DNA of 41,504 nt from Deltaproteobacteria bacterium (GTDB lineage Bacteria; Desulfobacterota; RBG-13-43-22), in contig JACRBX010000160.1 of the NCBI GenBank assembly GCA_016219225.1, forward strand, positions 1 through 41,504, in the 5' to 3' direction. This document shows, in pieces, positions 8,277 to 16,220 of the stretch. The translations under genes and the position numbers were made by a program. Each line of letters starts with the position of its first letter. Positions within the stretch are counted from its first letter, which is position 1. The notes beneath the pieces were generated by a model. That model did not search any database. It saw nothing but the letters and a program-made list of their open reading frames with translations, and had not been told where the DNA came from.

Positions 8277-10045
8277 TGTCCGTCTCCAATTTAAAGCCTT
8301 CAAGAATTAAAACCTTGATCCAGGTGGCCCGGGGTGAAAAAAAAGCCACAACCGTCATAAAGGATTTTTCCCTGGTCAATGTTTATTCCCGGGAAATTCA
8401 AAAAGACCTGTCCCTCGCATTATTTCAGGACCGGATTGCTTATATCGGCCCGGAACCGCAAGAGTTGATTGGCCCTCAAACCCAGGTCATCAGCGGTCAG
8501 GGGGGCTATCTGTTGCCCGGATTCATAGACGGCCATACCCATCTGGACAATATCTTCACCTGCCGCTCCTTTGCCCCCTATGCCTTAATGACCGGCAATA
8601 CCACAATCGTTACCGAAATGGCCATGGTCGGTAATGTTTTCGGAAGAAAAGGGGTCGATCTCTTTATGCAGGAAGCCGCAGGCCTCTCTTTAAAGATCTT
8701 TTTTACGGCCCCGTCCCTGACACCGCCCTTTCCTGAATTGGAAACCAGCCTGGGCATGACCCCCAGGGAATTTGCCGGGCTTCTGAACAAACCGGAGGTC
8801 CTGGGAATCGGAGAGGCCTATTGGCCGAGGGTCTTGGGCCTGGATTCCCGTACCTTGTCCGGTTATTCCCAGGCCCATCATTTGAACAAGACACGGGAAG
8901 GCCATGCCGCCGGGGCCAGGGGGAAAAATTTGGTGGCCTATGTTGCCGCCGGGGCCACCTCCTGCCATGAATCGACTGATGCCGAAGAGGCGGTTGAGCG
9001 GCTCCGGCTGGGCATGTCGGTCATGGTTCGTGAGGGCTTCGTGCGATCCGAACTTAAAGCGGTTGCCCCCATAGCCCGGATGGGCCTTGACCTGAGCCGG
9101 CTTATGCTGGTCTCCGACCTGTTCCATCCGGCCCAGCTCCTTAAAAAAAAGGGGATGAATGATTTACTGGCCCAGGCCGTTGCCTTTGGTTTCGATCCGG
9201 TAACCGCCGTTCAAACCGTAACCCGGAATGTGGCCGATTATTTCGGGCTGAAAGATCTGGGCGGAATTGCCCCGGGGAAGATAGCCGACCTGGTCCTGGT
9301 GGACAATTTAAAAGATTTTAACTGCCTGAAGGTCTGGACCGATGGGCAACTGGTCTGGGATCAGGGGAATTATTTAAAGGGTTCCCCTCCTTTTTCTTAT
9401 CCTCCTGAGGCCTATGATTCCTTTTCAATCTCCAGGGTTGAGCCGGAAATTTTTCATATTCCTTCTTCCGAGGCTGAAGCCACGGTTCGAACAATCAAAG
9501 CCGTCAACCATACCATTACCAAAGAAGGAACGGTCCGGCTCAAGATGAATAAAGGGGCATTGCAAGCCGATCCCGATCAGGATGTTTTGAAAGCAGCCGT
9601 CTTTCAACGAAGAGATACGATTCCCCGCCCATCCCTGGGTTTTTGTCAGGGAATAGGACTGAAAAAAGGGGCCCTCGCTACCAGCCTGAATTGGGATACC
9701 AACAACATCCTGGTCATCGGGGTTACTGATCAGGAGATGGCCCTGGCGGTTAATCGTCTTCTGGAATTAAAAGGAGGCTTGGTGGTCTGCCGGGGCGAAC
9801 GTATCCTGGCCGAAATGCCCATGCCCGTCATGGGTCTGATCTCCGAAGAGCCCCTGCCGGTATTGACCCGGCAGATAGAAGAAATAGATCAGGCCGTCCG
9901 ATCCCTGGGCTCGACCCTGGAAAACCCCTTTCTCCTCTTGCAGACCTTTTGTTTTACCGGTTTGCCCTTTATTCGTTTGACGGACAAGGGCCTGGCGGAT
10001 ATACGGAAGAAGAAGTTGGTGGAAATGTTTTTGGAAGATGCTTAA
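8276..10045 (+). CDS. Adenine deaminase-like amidohydrolase
   Basis: The 589 residues cover the amidohydrolase barrel and the C-terminal domain of the AdeC family. The family stretches VAYVAAGATSCHES (221-233), RLRLGMSVMVREGF and LGGIAPGKIADLVLVD are present. Several catalytic motifs differ from E. coli Ade, as recalled: HIES is GHTHLDN (86-92), the PHE motif is replaced by TEMAMV (113-118), CTDD is VSDLF (about 279-283), and the C-terminal SHDSHN is NWDTNN. His210 and His231 are kept. It is therefore probably a hydrolase of a related ring compound; adenine is not assured as substrate. It is translationally coupled to the flavoprotein upstream. Confidence 0.8.
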   Translation: MSVSNLKPSRIKTLIQVARGEKKATTVIKDFSLVNVYSREIQKDLSLALFQDRIAYIGPEPQELIGPQTQVISGQGGYLLPGFIDGHTHLDNIFTCRSFAPYALMTGNTTIVTEMAMVGNVFGRKGVDLFMQEAAGLSLKIFFTAPSLTPPFPELETSLGMTPREFAGLLNKPEVLGIGEAYWPRVLGLDSRTLSGYSQAHHLNKTREGHAAGARGKNLVAYVAAGATSCHESTDAEEAVERLRLGMSVMVREGFVRSELKAVAPIARMGLDLSRLMLVSDLFHPAQLLKKKGMNDLLAQAVAFGFDPVTAVQTVTRNVADYFGLKDLGGIAPGKIADLVLVDNLKDFNCLKVWTDGQLVWDQGNYLKGSPPFSYPPEAYDSFSISRVEPEIFHIPSSEAEATVRTIKAVNHTITKEGTVRLKMNKGALQADPDQDVLKAAVFQRRDTIPRPSLGFCQGIGLKKGALATSLNWDTNNILVIGVTDQEMALAVNRLLELKGGLVVCRGERILAEMPMPVMGLISEEPLPVLTRQIEEIDQAVRSLGSTLENPFLLLQTFCFTGLPFIRLTDKGLADIRKKKLVEMFLEDA

Positions 10046-10097
10046 TGCTGGATGCTGGAAGTAAATTGAATGCACCACTCATTTATTCAACATCTTT

Positions 10098-10287
10098 TAT
10101 TACTAAAGCGACATTCTTTACGTCATTCCCGAATGTCATTATCGGGAATCCAGGTTTTTCCAGAAAATGAGAAAACCAAAGTCCCTGGATTCCGCTCCCC
10201 GATTAAGCCATTCGGGGACAAGCTTAAAGCATGCCGGAATGACGGTTAAGGGGCGCATTAGCAAAAAAATACGCTGTAGTACTAAAG
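10098..10287 (+). mobile_element. MITE-like element, family II copy A
   Basis: The element is about 190 nt, with ends TTATTACTAAAGCG and CGCTGTAGTACTAAA as imperfect terminal inverted repeats. Its centre, from GGGAATCCAGG to CCTGGATTCC, is almost identical over about 55 nt to the reverse complement of the element at 13914-14079. Copy A carries about 27 extra nt (CTCCCCGATTAAGCCATTCG and following) that also occur at 3187-3244. It has no coding capacity. A transposase acting in trans would be needed for mobility. None is in the window. Confidence 0.75.
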
Positions 10288-10339
10288 AATACTTCATGAT
10301 TCGATGTTCGAAATTCGATATTCGCTTTTTCGTGTTAAC

Positions 10340-10837
10340 TTATTCCCCCTGCAATATCTTCAGCTCCTCCTCCCCCACCACTTCCAGAAGCACCTCGCCC
10401 AAGACCTTGGCTGTTTTCCCGACAAATCGGGTACATTCATCCCGCCGTCCGTCTATTCTGCGGGCTTTAACATCCTCCGGATCATACCAGTCGCATCGGG
10501 AAATAGTCCGGCAACTGGTATCCCCATAAGTTTCCTCGGCTATTTTTTTTAACCGGTCATAAAGCATTTTTATGGTCGGGGTCAACCGGGCATCTTCCAT
10601 TTCATCCTTGTTTGCAGCGGCAAAGAGACAACCGATGACCTGCACGGCCCCGGCCAGGGCCCCACAAAAATCACCCCGGTAACAGCCTCCGGTCAACCCG
10701 GCCATGGCCCGCATCGCCACATCCCTTTCTTCTTCTCCAATCATATCCAGGCCCACGGCCAGGACGGCCTGGGCTCAATATAATTCATTGGCAAACAAAA
10801 CCATGGCCTTTTCAGACATGCTTTCAGGGGTCACCAT
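10340..10837 (-). CDS. C-GCAxxG-C-C family selenoprotein (in-frame UGA)
   Basis: Read from ATG 10835-10837, which follows AGGAG by 7 nt, the frame runs 20 codons, meets TGA at 10775-10777, and continues to TAA at 10340. The text around the TGA is FANELY-(UGA)-AQAVLAVGLDM. The family normally reads YNCAQAV there, so UGA replaces the first conserved cysteine and most likely encodes selenocysteine. Other family cysteines follow in GGCYRGDFCGALAGAVQVIG and in SCRTISRC. The product is 165 residues, a small protein presumed to be redox- or metal-active with no proven function. A hairpin of SECIS type follows the UGA. Starting after the UGA would lose the conserved N-terminus. Confidence 0.85.
10746..10764 (-). 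promoter_or_regulatory. Candidate bacterial SECIS hairpin
   Basis: Eleven nt downstream of the UGA, the mRNA sequence UCCUGGCCGUGGGCCUGGA can fold into seven pairs with one U-U mismatch and a GUG apical loop. The loop begins 18 nt after the UGA. Bacterial SECIS elements, from memory, need a short stem with a G near the start of the apical loop 16-37 nt after UGA, and this fits. An alternative perfect 7-bp stem (CCAGGCC/GGCCUGG) with a 12-nt loop is also possible. Confidence 0.6.
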
Positions 10838-10880
10838 AAATAATCTCCTAATAATTCGATGTTCGATATTCGTATTAAGC

Positions 10881-10916
10881 CTTCATGACCCATTGGGTCA
10901 CCACGAAGCATGAAAA
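10881..10916 (+). repeat. Family III hairpin repeat, copy 2
   Basis: CTTCATGACCCATTGGGTCA, followed by CCACGAAGCATGAAAA, contains an inner GACCCA/TGGGTC stem and outer TTCATG/CATGAA arms. Copy 3 at 25066-25102 differs by only a few bases. It lies just upstream of the selenoprotein gene. Confidence 0.75.
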
Positions 10917-10921
10917 AGGAT

Positions 10922-11006
10922 TCAAGGGGTCCAGGGGCCAAGGGTTCAAGTGAAAGGCTTGGAATTAAAGCCCTTGAACCCTCGAATCCTGGAATCTTGG
11001 AATCCT
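10922..11006. repeat. Short repeats with inverted AGGGTTCAAG/CTTGAACCCT arms
   Basis: Runs such as CAAGGGGTCCAGGGGCCAAG and CTCGAATCCTGGAATCTTGG surround a perfect 10-bp inverted repeat (10941-10950 with 10973-10982). The block lies between the radical SAM gene and the selenoprotein gene, both minus strand. It could form a hairpin in a joint transcript. Confidence 0.6.
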
Positions 11007-11015
11007 ATTTTCGAA

Positions 11016-12164
11016 CTAAATATACTGATTAACCAGTTCTTCCAAAAAAGGTTCAATGCCTTCGGGATGGGTGGTTAGCACTTCCTCAATGGCCTTTTCG
11101 ATCTTCCGTTTCAAAACCAGGTCTTTCATGTCCCGGACCGACCGGTAGGCCCCGCCGCGGCGCCCGAAACGATAGATCAAACGTTCTTCTGCCGAAAGAT
11201 GCAAATAGGCATCCAATCCTGCCAGCATCCTCCCTTTGTCCTGCGGAAGGGTGCCCGAAATATCTTCCAGCAGGTTCATAATGTGATCGGATGTGATGGT
11301 GCTGGTTATCCCCTCCAAATGGTCGATCATCAGTCTGATCTCCTCAACCATTTCATCATCGGTCAAGGGTTGAAAGGTTCCTTCAGCTACTAATTGATAA
11401 AGGGGGATTCTTTCGGGAACCCTTAAGGAACGTATCCGGATATAATCGGGATTAATGGCATTCAAGACCCTGGCCGTTTCCAGAGCATGTTCCTCACTGA
11501 GGGCCTTCCCTCCCAGACCGGGCATCCAGTATTCAGAAAGAGAAATACCCGCTTCTTTGCATTTTTTTCCGGCCTCGATCTGTTCAGCCGCTGTAACCCC
11601 TTTTTTCATCCATTGCAAAATAGCATCCGAGCCGCTTTCCAACCCGATATGGATGCGGTCCAGACCGGCCTTTCTTATCCCGGTCAACTCTTCGACCGTT
11701 TTCCGGCTGACGGTCCTGGCCCGGGCATAAGAAGTGATCCTGGAGATCTGGGGGATCTCCTTCCGTAAAAAGGTCAGGACCTCGATCAATTCTTCGGCCG
11801 GCAGGACCAGATTATTGGCGTCCTGGAGAAAAACCGTAAATTCCTGGTAATACATCCAGGCCGCCACATTTCGATAGGCATGGGAATAATTCGGTTGATG
11901 AAACACCTGGGTGATAACGCTGTCATCAACCTTTCCGTTGCCACCCAACCGGAAGGAAAGGGCCTTTAACTCCTCCATGATTCTGGTGATGGTTCGGATA
12001 TCTTCCTTGATTTCTTCAACACTACGCCGGGAAAACCGGGTCCCCTTGTAAACCGGACAAAAAAGGCATTGATTCCAGGAACAATTCCTTGTTATCCGTA
12101 TCAATAAACTCCGGGCCTCGCTCGGTGGTCGGATGGGGCCCTGCTCAAAATCCAATTTCTCCAT
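11016..12164 (-). CDS. Radical SAM protein (CX4CX2C type), function unknown
   Basis: This is a 382-residue radical SAM enzyme whose iron-sulfur motif is CSWNQCLFC, at residues 28-36 from the chosen ATG. The spacing CX4CX2C differs from the common CX3CX2C. Barrel features follow: a SAM-binding region with IHIGLESGSDAILQWMKKGV and a strand with EYWMPGLGG. No B12-binding or SPASM domain is evident. The reaction cannot be named. The ATG at 12162-12164 has GGAG 7 nt upstream; an adjacent TTG at 12167 is a less likely start. The gene lies 178 nt upstream of the selenoprotein gene on the same strand. Confidence 0.85.
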   Translation of the reverse strand: MEKLDFEQGPIRPPSEARSLLIRITRNCSWNQCLFCPVYKGTRFSRRSVEEIKEDIRTITRIMEELKALSFRLGGNGKVDDSVITQVFHQPNYSHAYRNVAAWMYYQEFTVFLQDANNLVLPAEELIEVLTFLRKEIPQISRITSYARARTVSRKTVEELTGIRKAGLDRIHIGLESGSDAILQWMKKGVTAAEQIEAGKKCKEAGISLSEYWMPGLGGKALSEEHALETARVLNAINPDYIRIRSLRVPERIPLYQLVAEGTFQPLTDDEMVEEIRLMIDHLEGITSTITSDHIMNLLEDISGTLPQDKGRMLAGLDAYLHLSAEERLIYRFGRRGGAYRSVRDMKDLVLKRKIEKAIEEVLTTHPEGIEPFLEELVNQYI

Positions 12165-12553
12165 CAAATTACTCCAGATACAAATTTAACCCTCAGGGCT
12201 ACTATGTGCCAGAAGCAATGGGTAAACGATATTAAGGTCTTCTCTTCACCCATAGCCTATTGCCTATTGCCCATAGCCAATTTAAGATTATTTATCCTTG
12301 CAGCTTGCTCTTGAAACTTGAAACTTTTTAAATCGCTATCGTATATTAACCATTCCAAAGTCTTTTGACAATCCCCCTTTTTCGAATTACAATTTCATGG
12401 AAATGACTTTTACCGGACCCTGACCCCCGACCCCTGACCCCGTTTTTCATACTTGCAACTTGTATCTTGAAACAGGCAACCTTTTTCATTTAAGTTTTTC
12501 AAACTTCCTGCCGATAAGAGAATACGGTCGGAGAAACATCTCAAGCGCTCAAG
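12165..12553. other. Divergent intergenic region with degenerate repeats
   Basis: No gene is seen in this region between the radical SAM gene and the DHH-CBS gene. It holds CATAGCCTATTGCCTATTGC-type repeats near 12250-12280, CTTGAAACTTGAAAC near 12310, CCTGACCCCCGACCCCTGAC near 12419-12440, another CTTGCAACTTGTATCTTG near 12453, and one good promoter toward the plus strand. Confidence 0.7.
12365..12393 (+). promoter_or_regulatory. Candidate sigma-70 promoter for the DHH-CBS gene
   Basis: A perfect TTGACA (12365-12370) is followed after 17 nt by TACAAT (12388-12393), 160 nt before the DHH-CBS ATG. No competing gene lies between. Confidence 0.6.
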
Positions 12554-13852
12554 ATGCATATCATTGCCACCCATAAAAACACTGACTTTGATGGCTTTGC
12601 CTGTCTTCTGGCCGCCGCCATCCTTTATCCTGAGGCGACGCCGCTTCTTCCGAAAACATTAAACGCCAACGTCCGGTCTTTTTATAGTCTCCATAAAGAC
12701 ATTTTCCCTTTTATCGAAGAAATCGACCTGGATCCTTCCCTGGTCACCCGGCTCATCGTTGTTGATGCCAACTCCTGGTCCAGGATCGAGCTGCCGGCCC
12801 CTATCCCGGCCAATCCTGACCTTGAGATCCATATCTGGGACCACCACAGCAATTCCGGTAATATTCGTGGAACTGAACGCTGGGTACGGTCTATCGGCGC
12901 GGCAACGACCCTACTGGTAAGAAAGATCGAAAAGGAAGGTAAAAAGATTTCTCCCATAGAATCCACCCTCTTTTTAGCCGGAATTTATGAAGATACTGGA
13001 AATCTGACTTTCCCCAGCACTACTCCCAGGGATGTCCGGACTGCCGCCTTTCTTCTCGAACAGGGGGCCGACCTCAATGTGGTCAGAAAATTCATTCGGC
13101 CGGTTTACGGCTTGAAGCAAAAAGAAATCCTCGTCGAGATGCTTAAAAATGAAAAAAGAGTCAAAGTGAACGGCTTTCAGGTGAGCTTTATAAAAGTCGC
13201 CATTGAAGGGCATACCCCTGGACTTTCACCGGTTGTGGACCGCTATCATGAATTCGCCGACACCGATGCCACCTTTGCCTTCTTCGCCGAGCCTCAAAAA
13301 AATCAGTGTATGATCATTGGCCGAAGCAATGCCGACACCTTGAATGTCGGGCTTTTATTAAAAGAATTGGGGGGCGGCGGTCATCCAAATGCCGGTTCGG
13401 CCTTACTGAAATCAGCCGACACCGATGGTCTGGAAGAACGCATTGCCGACCTTATTGTCAAAAGGGAAAATCCGTCAATCCAACTCAGCGACCTCATGTC
13501 CTTCCCAGTCATTACCGTTGACCAGGATACCCTGATGCATGAGGTCGCCCTTCTTTTGAGGGAAAAGGGCTGTACCGCCTTTCCGGTCAGTGACGGGGAA
13601 ACCCTGACGGGGATCATTTCGAGACGGGATTTTAAAAGGGCCAAAAAAACCAGCGATCTGAATTCTCCGGTAAAGGCCTTTATGTCCAGGAGGATCATTC
13701 ACATCGGCACTGAAACCAGCGTCACCGAGGCCACCCGCTTAATGGTCAAACATAATATCGGCCGGCTGCCTGTTTTGAAAGAGGGCAAGCTGATCGGCAT
13801 TATCACCCGTTCCGATATCATGCGATATTACTACGACATGCTGCCGGAATGA
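12554..13852 (+). CDS. DHH-DHHA1-CBS-CBS protein without nucleotidyltransferase domain
   Basis: A DHH phosphoesterase domain comes first, with HKNTDFDGFACL at the N-terminus and DHH at residues 96-98. It is followed by DHHA1 (ELGGGGHPNAGSALL) and two CBS domains: SFPVITVDQDTLMHEVALL with GIISRRDF, and TEATRLMVKHNIGRLPVL with GIITRSDI. The same order is known at the N-terminus of the long, about 880-residue CCA- or A-adding tRNA nucleotidyltransferases of many Deltaproteobacteria. There a poly(A)-polymerase domain follows. Here the ORF stops at 432 residues and non-coding DNA follows. Likely roles are hydrolysis of short oligonucleotides or nucleotides under CBS ligand control; this is inference. 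No clear ribosome binding site precedes the ATG. Confidence 0.88.
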   Translation: MHIIATHKNTDFDGFACLLAAAILYPEATPLLPKTLNANVRSFYSLHKDIFPFIEEIDLDPSLVTRLIVVDANSWSRIELPAPIPANPDLEIHIWDHHSNSGNIRGTERWVRSIGAATTLLVRKIEKEGKKISPIESTLFLAGIYEDTGNLTFPSTTPRDVRTAAFLLEQGADLNVVRKFIRPVYGLKQKEILVEMLKNEKRVKVNGFQVSFIKVAIEGHTPGLSPVVDRYHEFADTDATFAFFAEPQKNQCMIIGRSNADTLNVGLLLKELGGGGHPNAGSALLKSADTDGLEERIADLIVKRENPSIQLSDLMSFPVITVDQDTLMHEVALLLREKGCTAFPVSDGETLTGIISRRDFKRAKKTSDLNSPVKAFMSRRIIHIGTETSVTEATRLMVKHNIGRLPVLKEGKLIGIITRSDIMRYYYDMLPE

Positions 13853-13866
13853 GGGAGGGTCTGTAA

Positions 13867-13902
13867 TACGGTTCAAGGTTCGGAGTTCGGAGTTCGGAGA
13901 AA
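13867..13902. repeat. TTCGGAG heptamer tandem repeat
   Basis: GGTTCAAGGTTCGGAGTTCG and the following GAGTTCGGAG are consecutive 7-nt units just after the DHH-CBS stop codon. They are related in style to the TTTGGAG run at 5001. Confidence 0.65.
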
Positions 13903-13913
13903 TCAGTTAATGT

Positions 13914-14079
13914 GAATATTACCACAGCATGTTTTTTTGCTGATGCGCCCCCTTAACCGTCATTCCGGCATGCTTTAAGCCGGAATCCAGGGACTTTGGT
14001 TTTCTCATTTTCTGGAAAAACCTGGATTCCCGATAAAGACATTCGGGAATGACGGAAAAAGTGTCGCTGTAGTAATATC
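13914..14079 (-). mobile_element. MITE-like element, family II copy B
   Basis: The element is about 165 nt and is the inverse of the one at 10098-10287. Its ends AATATTACCACAGC and GCTGTAGTAATAT are 13-14-nt imperfect inverted repeats. The central GGAATCCAGGGACTTTGG through CCTGGATTCC matches copy A nearly perfectly. It lacks the extra 27 nt of copy A. It has no ORF. Confidence 0.78.
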
Positions 14080-14142
14080 GAATTTCGAATTATGCATGAG
14101 GGTTTAACACGAAAAAACGAATGGGGAAGGTCTGTTCAACCT

Positions 14143-14592
14143 TTATTGAACGGTGAGTATGGTAGTCCCTCTGACCGTGGTTCCGGGAACAACAGCGGCA
14201 AGTTCAATATCGGTTTGGGTACTGACAGAGGGGGCTGTATAGGTGGCGATCAAGGCTCCTCCGAAAGTACTTCCGCTTAAGGTAGTGTCTGTCCCGTTGA
14301 AAGTTCCTCCTCTGGAAGAAGTCAGGATAATGGTGGCCTCGGTCCGTCTTCCTTGAGAATCGGTGACGATGACGGTCAGGCTCGTTGTTGCACCGGAGGC
14401 GATCGGGTTATTTCCCACAGTCACGGTGACCATGGCCGCTGTGCCGCTGGAACTTCCCGATCCGGTTGTCGTTCCACTGCTAACGCTGTCTTTTTTGTTG
14501 ACATCCGAAACATTGCAGCCCCATAAGGCCAACAATGCCAACAGCGACAAAAAAAAGAAAAGGATTCTATGAGAGGTAAAACCTATTCCCAA
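14143..14592 (-). CDS. Lipoprotein with bacterial Ig-like domain
   Basis: A signal peptide (RILFFFLSLLALLALWGC) ends in a lipobox, so Cys26 is the likely lipidation site. A Ser/Thr/Gly linker follows, then about 95 residues of beta-rich sequence (VTVTVGNNPIASGATTSLTV and later VIVTDSQGRRTEA) typical of Big_1/invasin-like Ig domains. The start appears to be TTG at 14590-14592, inside the last codons of gspG, so the two genes overlap by 10 nt and are probably coupled. It is the last gene of the pilin-like region, and its product is probably exported and membrane-anchored. The partner is unknown. Confidence 0.75.
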   Translation of the reverse strand: MGIGFTSHRILFFFLSLLALLALWGCNVSDVNKKDSVSSGTTTGSGSSSGTAAMVTVTVGNNPIASGATTSLTVIVTDSQGRRTEATIILTSSRGGTFNGTDTTLSGSTFGGALIATYTAPSVSTQTDIELAAVVPGTTVRGTTILTVQ

Positions 14593-15014
14593 CTGGTGAT
14601 ATCCTTGTCCTCGCCTTCCCCGCCCGGTTTATTGTCGCGGCCCAGGGAATAGAGATCATATTCCCCGTTGGTTCCAGGGCTTTGATAAAAATAAGGCTTT
14701 CCCCAGGGATCCAGGGGGACATTTTTTTTAAGGTAAGGGCCATCCCATTTTTCAACACCGGGATTGGTCATCAAAGCATTTAACCCCTCTTGCGTTGTGG
14801 GATAGATGCCGGCATCCAACCTATACTGGTCCAGGGCCTGACCCAACAATTCAATTTGGGCCTTACCCGCCGATTGTTTCCCTTTGCCTAATTTAGGGAA
14901 AAGCCGGGGGGCAACCAGAGCGGCCAATAAGCCGATGATAACCATCACCACCAGCAGCTCGATTAAGGTGAAACCCCGATGACCTGATATGGTTTTTCTG
15001 CTCTTGATACCCAT
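14583..15014 (-). CDS. gspG: Type II secretion major pseudopilin GspG-like
   Basis: The class III prepilin cleavage site is intact (HRG/FTLIELLVVMVIIGLLAA), with Glu at mature position 5. The C-terminal half has the GspG-specific features YPTTQEGLNAL, DPWGKPYFYQSPG and YDLYSLGRDNKPGGEGEDKD, the last of which contains the calcium-site loop. The length of 143 residues is typical. GspG subunits form the pseudopilus of type II secretion systems. No GspD, E or F gene is in this window, so the rest of the machine must be elsewhere. An AGGA site precedes the ATG. The parvulin gene lies 85 nt upstream. Confidence 0.88.
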   Translation of the reverse strand: MGIKSRKTISGHRGFTLIELLVVMVIIGLLAALVAPRLFPKLGKGKQSAGKAQIELLGQALDQYRLDAGIYPTTQEGLNALMTNPGVEKWDGPYLKKNVPLDPWGKPYFYQSPGTNGEYDLYSLGRDNKPGGEGEDKDITSWE

Positions 15015-15099
15015 CTTTGTCCTACTGAGTTCGGCTCCCCGAAATTTTCAGCATTAAAAATTTTAAAGAATATTAAGGCGATAGTCAACTAAAATTTTG

Positions 15100-15981
15100 T
15101 TATTTCTTTTCTTCCCCAAAACGATCTGTAAATATTTTGCTGTCGGCGTTTTTCAGGACCTGTTGTACAAACTCTTTGATTTTTTCTCTTTTTATTTCTT
15201 CGACAGCCATGGCCATAACCTTATCCTTCAGCTTCTCGAAGGGCTGGATTTCTTCCTTCTTTCTATCATCCATTTTGATAATGTGATAGCCGAAAGGGGT
15301 TTCAACGATATTACTGACTTCTCCCGGATTCAAGGCAAAGGCTGCCTCATCAAAGGGTTTAACCATCCTCCCTTTTTCAAAAAATCCCAGATCCCCTCCC
15401 TTGGCCTTTGAAACAGGGTCATCGGAAAGCTCTCCGGCCAGTTTGGCAAAATCCTCCCCGGATTTAATCTTCTTAAGCGCCTCCCCGGCCCGCTCTCTGG
15501 CCTTTTTCCTGTCGTCCCCGGAGGCCGATTGATCCACCTTGATCAGGATATGCCGGATCTTGACCTGTTCAGGGGTTTTGAAACGGGCCAGATTCTTATC
15601 ATAATAACTTTTGGCCTGAGCTTCGGTGACATGAACTTTATTGATGACTTCTTCTTTGATCAATTCATTAGCCAGGACACTATCAATGGTCAAAGCAAGG
15701 GTCTCTTGTATCTCCTTTCGTTTATCCAGCCCCTTCTTCCTGGCTGCCTCTCCCAGGGCGATGGTTTGGACCATATTCTGTAGCAAACCGATTTCCATTT
15801 GCTTATCTTTAGGCGGCATCCCCCCCCTTTTTTTAAGCAACGCTTCAAATTCGGTCTTGGTGATCACCCTGTTGCCCACTTTAGCCACAACATCCTTTTC
15901 TTCGGCCTGGACCGTGGTCATCCCGAAAAACAGCAACCCGATTAAAATAATGCCACTTTTAGTAATAGTCCTCTTGCCCAT
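15100..15981 (-). CDS. Periplasmic parvulin-type peptidyl-prolyl isomerase
   Basis: A Sec signal peptide (SGIILIGLLFFGMTTVQA) is followed by a SurA-N-like helical segment and a PpiC/parvulin domain at about residues 135-235. The parvulin domain is seen in VKIRHILIKV, LSDDPVSKAKGGDLGFFEKG and TPFGYHIIKM. This resembles SurA/PrsA/PpiD chaperones that fold exported proteins. The N-terminal DVVAKVGNRVITKTEFEAL is typical of the group. The 293-residue length suits a single-parvulin form. GGAGGG lies about 11 nt before the ATG. Its place between pilin-like genes and gspG suggests help with exported subunits, but that is inference. Confidence 0.88.
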   Translation of the reverse strand: MGKRTITKSGIILIGLLFFGMTTVQAEEKDVVAKVGNRVITKTEFEALLKKRGGMPPKDKQMEIGLLQNMVQTIALGEAARKKGLDKRKEIQETLALTIDSVLANELIKEEVINKVHVTEAQAKSYYDKNLARFKTPEQVKIRHILIKVDQSASGDDRKKARERAGEALKKIKSGEDFAKLAGELSDDPVSKAKGGDLGFFEKGRMVKPFDEAAFALNPGEVSNIVETPFGYHIIKMDDRKKEEIQPFEKLKDKVMAMAVEEIKREKIKEFVQQVLKNADSKIFTDRFGEEKK

Positions 15982-16220
15982 ATTCTCTTATCCCTCCTGC
16001 AATTGAGCCATAATGACTTCTCTGAAATTATTAAGCGCTTAATGCCAATACATGGACATAGAAAGTCTGCATTGGCTTCTATTTTACACAAGCCCCCGGG
16101 TATAGGAATAGTGTATGGACCTTATATTGCTTTTTGAAAGACGGTATTTTTAAGGTAGGATTGGTCAGGCCTTCCGTTTTTTCTGAACTTTTTCAGAACC
16201 AGCTCCGTTGCTTAAATTCT

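Noticed and set aside
10775-10777. TGA as a simple nonsense mutation or sequencing error
   Set aside because: Frame, ribosome binding site and family sequence continue on both sides with no other defect, and the position matches a conserved Cys. Selenocysteine is the simpler reading, although reads were not seen.
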